Source of the DNA: Tachypleus tridentatus
Lineage: Eukaryota; Arthropoda; Merostomata; Xiphosura; Limulidae
DNA: 64,000 nt
Direction of reading: 5' to 3'
NCBI RefSeq assembly: GCF_004210375.1
Contig: NC_134834.1
Location: 14,245,857-14,309,856 of the forward strand
Part shown: in pieces, positions 59,870 through 64,000 of the stretch
Position numbering within the stretch: position 1 is the first letter of the stretch
Layout of the letters: each line of letters opens with the position of its first letter
Program-made: the position numbers and the translations under genes
Notes under the pieces: model-generated
What the model was told of the DNA's origin: nothing
Database searches by the model: none
Seen by the model: the letters and a program-made list of their open reading frames with translations, nothing else

Positions 59870-61345
59870 ATGAAGCATTTTCAGAGTGGTCAGTAGATCG
59901 CCATTTCTAGGTGAGTCCGGGGAGCATGCTCCCCAGAGGGCATGCTCCTCAGAAAGGTTTTGAAGATTTAAAACTATGAGATTGAATCTTGAGCCCCTTT
60001 AACTACAAATGCTGCATACACACAACATAATGTATTGAATTAAAGAAGCAAGTCTTGATACATGACATGACAATTTGGTTAAGCCATGACCTGAGTGGCC
60101 TTGCCGCTTCTCACACCCATTACACTATGTAACACAAATTTTGGATTCCTGGATAGTATGTGTTATTCCTTAGCTGCTTAGCACAGAAAATGGCCATTAT
60201 TCCCTTCAAACTTTGCTTTTGTGACCTGGATAATGAAATTTAGAAATTAACCTATTTTCTATGTAAAAAGGGCAAATTTGCATATTTTCATTTACATAAG
60301 GTCTAAATAAAACAACATATGGATCAAGATTTACATGTATTTATACTAAAGTTATACAAACATGTTTAGAAGTGAGTAGTTTTTCGAGATGTGTGACTGT
60401 AATGTAAATCACTTTCACGTATCAGTCCCTAAATATAGTCTCCCATCATGTTTTTGTTATACGCTCCTTGATAGCGGCGTTCAAAGTCTAGTATATCTTA
60501 GTGGAATCGCCCGCCTTGCTCCTCTGAGTATGCTCCCATGTTCTCCTTGAATTCATCAAGATGAGCATCAAGGAAATGGACTTTCAGGGACATCCTGCAG
60601 CCCATTTTGCCGTAGTTCTTCGCCAGAGCCTCAACCAATTCCACATAGTTTTCGGCCTTGTGATTACCCAAAAGTTCTGAACAATTGCGACAAACCTCCT
60701 CCAAGCTTTTTTTTCCTTTCTACTGAGCTTCTTGGGGAATTCTGTGCACTTCAGGATCTTCTTTATTTGTGATCCAACGAAAACACCAGCTTCGACTTTT
60801 GCCTCAGACAGCTCAGGAAAGAAGTCTCGTGGGTACTTGAAGGCTGCAGATTCCTTGTCAAGAGCTGTGACAAATTGTTTCATAAGACACAGTTTTATGT
60901 GCAATGGTGGGAACATCACCTTCTGGAGGTCCACTAGTGGTTTACACTTAACATTGTGCCTCCCCACAGAGAACTCGGTCCGTTGTGGCCAGTGCTTCCT
61001 GTTGTATTGTGCTGCGGTGTCCCTGTTGTTCCAAAGGGAAAAATAACAGTGAAAATTGGTAAAGCCTCCTTGGAGACCCATCAGGAATGCCGACATTTTG
61101 AACTCTCCGATAACCTCCCAGCCATATTCATCATACTTCAAGGCTTCTAGCAAGGTCTTGATGCTATTGTATTCCTTTATGAGGTGCACTGAATTAGTCA
61201 AGAAAAGAGACGGATACTTATTTCCGTTATGGAGCAGCACAGCTTCTGGATGAGCTATCAATGAAGAGGCACTACTCGTTTGGGTTACAGGCAATTCCAA
61301 TTGCCTCGCACAGACCGGATACATTGTGGCAGAAGCAGAGTCCAA
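59870..61345 (-). pseudogene. Transposon-like protein relic, central and carboxyl part (best copy)
   Basis: The minus-strand ORF 61345-60584 (253 codons) reads AVLLHNGNKYPSLFL, YDEYGWEVIGEFKMSAFLMG and FPPLHIKLCLMKQFVTALDK. The frame changes near 60680-60700 and continues in ORF 60704-60498 (NYVELVEALAKNYGKMGCRM, MGAYSEEQGGRFH). Further similarity runs to about 60420 (ILDFERRYQGAYNKN, MMGDYI) through two in-frame stops. It belongs to a multicopy hypothetical-protein family that I recall from arthropod genomes; the mobile-element nature is inferred from copy number and decay, and the catalytic class is unknown to me. The 3' flank to about 59870 includes GGGGAGCATGCTCCCC, a perfect palindrome I associate with the element's end. 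An HSE array lies just upstream. Confidence 0.7.
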
Positions 61346-61476
61346 CTTGACGAGAGAAGTTCTACAACATTCTAGAAATTTATTGTAAGTTCTACAACAT
61401 TCTAGAATGTTCTTGAAAGTTCAAGAAAATTCTCTATCAGCTACTCAGCACTGAATCTACCTGGAATGTTCTGGAA
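61346..61476 (-). promoter_or_regulatory. Heat-shock-element array upstream of the transposon-like ORF
   Basis: At 61400-61432 seven alternating half sites follow in exact 5-bp register: TTCnnGAAnnTTCnnGAAnnTTCnnGAAnnTTC. Two more, one degenerate (CAA for GAA), extend it to 61390. A second three-unit element, GAATGTTCTGGAA, is at 61464-61476. A 19-bp segment, AGTTCTACAACATTCTAGA, occurs twice (61358 and 61388 region). HSF trimers bind three or more such units. The array begins about 45 bp before the ATG at 61345. Confidence 0.7.
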
Positions 61477-64000
61477 AATGGATAAATTTAAAAATTCCAT
61501 TACCCAGGTCACAAAAGCAAAGTTTAAAGAGAAAAAAAGGTCTTTTCTATTTACTTTAGGCATAAGCAACTGGGAAATAACACTTTATCTCCAGGAACAA
61601 GAAAAAGTAAAAATTTTGTTACATAGTGTTATTCATATTTCCTACACATAAGTCACTACCTACTGTCCTAATACATAGGTATGACGTGCGCTTTATTTAT
61701 TTATTTTTTTGGGGGGGTTATTTTGTAAATTAGAGAAAACATTAATTAAATTACACAAATGGATACTCAGATCCTCTTTTCCAAGATAATTCAAAATATT
61801 TGACTTAATTTTGAGGTTTCTCACTTTCAAAACTGCTGATATCACGTACTCGACGGAAATATTTAGACTTTGAAATTAAATTTAAAGTACAAGATAAAAA
61901 TTGTTATTTACAATTTCCTAGACTTAAAACAAAAACTATAAAGTTTTGATAAAGTTTTTCTTCAATTTGAAGAAAATAAAATGTCACTTTTCCAAAGTAC
62001 TCAATATTTGAATAATTATGAAGTTGTAATTATTATAAAAGAGAGTAAACCATAAATAAAAAAGGCAAAATATTTTCTTTTATCAAAAATATTTACATCC
62101 ATATCCTTATCAATTATTTTAATTTCTAAATCTAAACAATGTGCTTCTGTATTATATATTAAAGTATTTTCAATTTCTAATTCTGCTGGATATTGTAAAA
62201 TTCGTAATATATTACAATATTTTATCAGTAACGATGAAATACTGATACAAAATTTAATAGTTAATGGATTTAATAAAGAAACTTTAAATAAAATTATCAA
62301 ACTATTTTGTAACAAATATAAGAATGTATTAAATAAATATAAAAAATACGAATTACAGAAGTTTTACTAAATTTTTCTAGTACCTATTTTTACTTACGAA
62401 TAAGGTTATTTAACAACTTTGCACTATTTTATGCGGATGTACACCTTGCCGCATATAAAGACTTGTTAAGAGCATGAGAGTCACATGGGTGGTTGGGTGC
62501 TATACCAGTTTATTTAGATAACTGGATGGGACTCTCTATGGTAGTATAATTCGTTTACTGGGCTACCAAGTAGTGCTTTCCTAACAATTGGAACTGGAAT
62601 GCTAACTTCAAGAAGCAAGTTTTTAACTTACTTATCCCCAAATTGTAGTACTTTATTTTTCTTATTGTTATTTTTCAACTAATTTTTTTTTTTCACTTTG
62701 GAGAGCAGCCACCTTCTTACAACTGTTTCGAGGCAGTGAAGAGTGATATAGATGTGGGACGTTGTGGGCTCGAGGACCCACATCTTGCTCTCCTACTTTA
62801 TATTTCTATATTTATTGCTACGCCTTTATTTTTTTATGTGAGACTGGCGAATGGAGACTGATAGATGGTGTATCCCCACCGCAATGTGGGTCCTACTCCA
62901 ACAGTCACCTCCAAAACCCAGGGTAATTTTATATTTCATATTATATACGATAGCTTGTACCATAGGATATTTTTAATTAGTGCAGGGTTTTCTGTTTGCC
63001 ATTTTTTAATTTATTTTTGTTTCGGCTTGTGTTTAGATTATAACAAATTAATGCATACGTACAAACGTACACACACACATACACATATATGAAACTGGCG
63101 AATATACGTGTATATGTACATCCGAACATATATAACATTTTCTGAATCTCCTTAATATTTACATGAAAGTATCTCAGTGCGCCCTCTACACAAATAAAGG
63201 ATGCGGTGACAATTATTATCAATCTATTGGTTGTTAGCTTAGACTAAACTTTGTCTTCAAAGATTATATCAGATAATTACCAAAGCTGTCTCAGAAAATG
63301 TCTTTGAGACGCTCTGAAAAGTTTGCTCAGCAATCTTTCATCGTGAATAGCCTCGAGGTGTGAGACATTCCCAAGAGATTTGATTCAATTTCTTAAAGCA
63401 CATTGTGTAACGACCTTAGCGAATATCTATGGAAATTAGAAGTAAAAGATGGGTGGAGCCACCTTCATCATTGTTCAGTGGACTACATCCACCAACGATC
63501 CTATCACAAAAACAACTTTAATTTTTAATGTTAAAGTAACACTTTTGGCGAATCAAGTGTTATTAGTCTATTTTTATCACATAACTGTTAAGACGTGGAT
63601 CAGGAGTAGCGCAGTTGAGCGCGTGACTGATCGATGAATCTGATTATTGGTGATTAACACAGAACGGCCATGAAAGCACTGTAAGAGCGACAGCTGATCC
63701 CAGTATTATATCATAAATTAGCACAGCAATCCATCAGCTCAAAATTGTAGACAACTGTGCGAAGATGTTTCATGAACAGCTTTCGTCCGTCACAAAATCG
63801 CAACAATTTTTTTGTGATGTTCAACATTCAACAGCTGTTTAAGGGTCTAACAGTTTCGTTTATGTGCCTGAGAGTATTGTAGGAAAGGGTTAATTTACAC
63901 TTTAAATTGTAAGTCTTAATTTCTTCCTTCCCAGCTATTATTACGTGTTTTAGCGCCATCTTTAGGAATACCCAAGAAGCTTTTCAGTTCAAGACAGTCG
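61477..64000. other. Right-end intergenic sequence
   Basis: Mostly unassigned. It includes a weak reverse-transcriptase-element trace at 62060-62200, a short CA/TA microsatellite near 63070-63110, and GGATCAGGAGTAGCGCAGTT at 63598, which resembles a tRNA-like A-box but lacks a B-box partner. No host gene was recognised. Confidence 0.5.
62060..62200 (-). pseudogene. Possible retroelement ORF fragment
   Basis: The minus strand reads YPAELEIENTLIYNTEAHCL then DLEIKIIDKDMDVNIFDKRK, in order resembling a hypothetical reverse-transcriptase-associated family with SYLDL, EI and YDKRDDF motifs that I recall from invertebrate genomes. It lacks any catalytic motif and is very AT-rich, so chance resemblance is possible. 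Confidence 0.3.

Noticed and set aside
62016..62350. Plus-strand reading with SNSAGYCKI and NKIIKLFCNKYKNVLNKY, resembling another retroelement family
   Set aside because: Both strands give vague matches in this AT-rich stretch; the minus-strand one is slightly better, and only that is listed, at low confidence.

Overview
The window looks like nuclear DNA of an arthropod, most likely a chelicerate and probably a horseshoe crab. The reasons are GT-AG introns, AT-rich non-coding DNA, several tRNA-derived SINE families whose sequence I recall from horseshoe-crab genomes, and a metazoan COP1 gene, which Drosophila and C. elegans lack. The taxon is an inference; no search was run.

Two convergent genes fill most of it. 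On the + strand, 807-11158 encodes a kelch-repeat protein of the Rab9 effector p40 (RABEPK) type in five coding exons. On the - strand, 54826-14959 encodes the E3 ubiquitin ligase COP1 (RFWD2). I could assemble COP1 completely: 22 coding exons, all with GT-AG junctions and matching phases, 1950 nt including the stop, 649 residues, with a RING finger, a coiled coil and a WD40 propeller. The stop codons of the two genes are 3.8 kb apart. RABEPK has an apparent one-base deletion in exon 3 that puts a stop in frame. An unrecognised 85-codon ORF (438-695) lies upstream of RABEPK.

The introns are unusual. Nearly every large one holds its own minisatellite with its own unit: 40 bp (3008-3530), 33 bp (4440-4580), 82 bp (6773-7265), 36 bp (9018-10986), 44 bp (16269-21798, about 125 copies), 57 bp (27429-28575), 41 bp (32050-32795), 36 bp (35700-36227) and 36 bp (38630-39612). 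Together they cover roughly a fifth of the window. Three arrays (82 bp, 57 bp and the 36-bp array at 35.7 kb) have units that span an exon-intron junction, so copies of a splice site and the adjoining exon bases have been multiplied into the intron. Two of these keep the exon reading frame. This is the most interesting signal here.

Mobile DNA includes tRNA-derived SINEs, mariner-like MITEs with TA target sites, a decayed CR1-like LINE, palindromic elements with hammerhead-ribozyme-like cores, and three relics of one transposon-like protein family (5532-5985, 54225-54430, 60420-61345). The last of these has a near-perfect heat-shock-element array directly upstream of its ORF. From 54.8 kb to the right end I found no ordinary host gene, only repeats, an AT-only block (58585-59845) and unassigned sequence.
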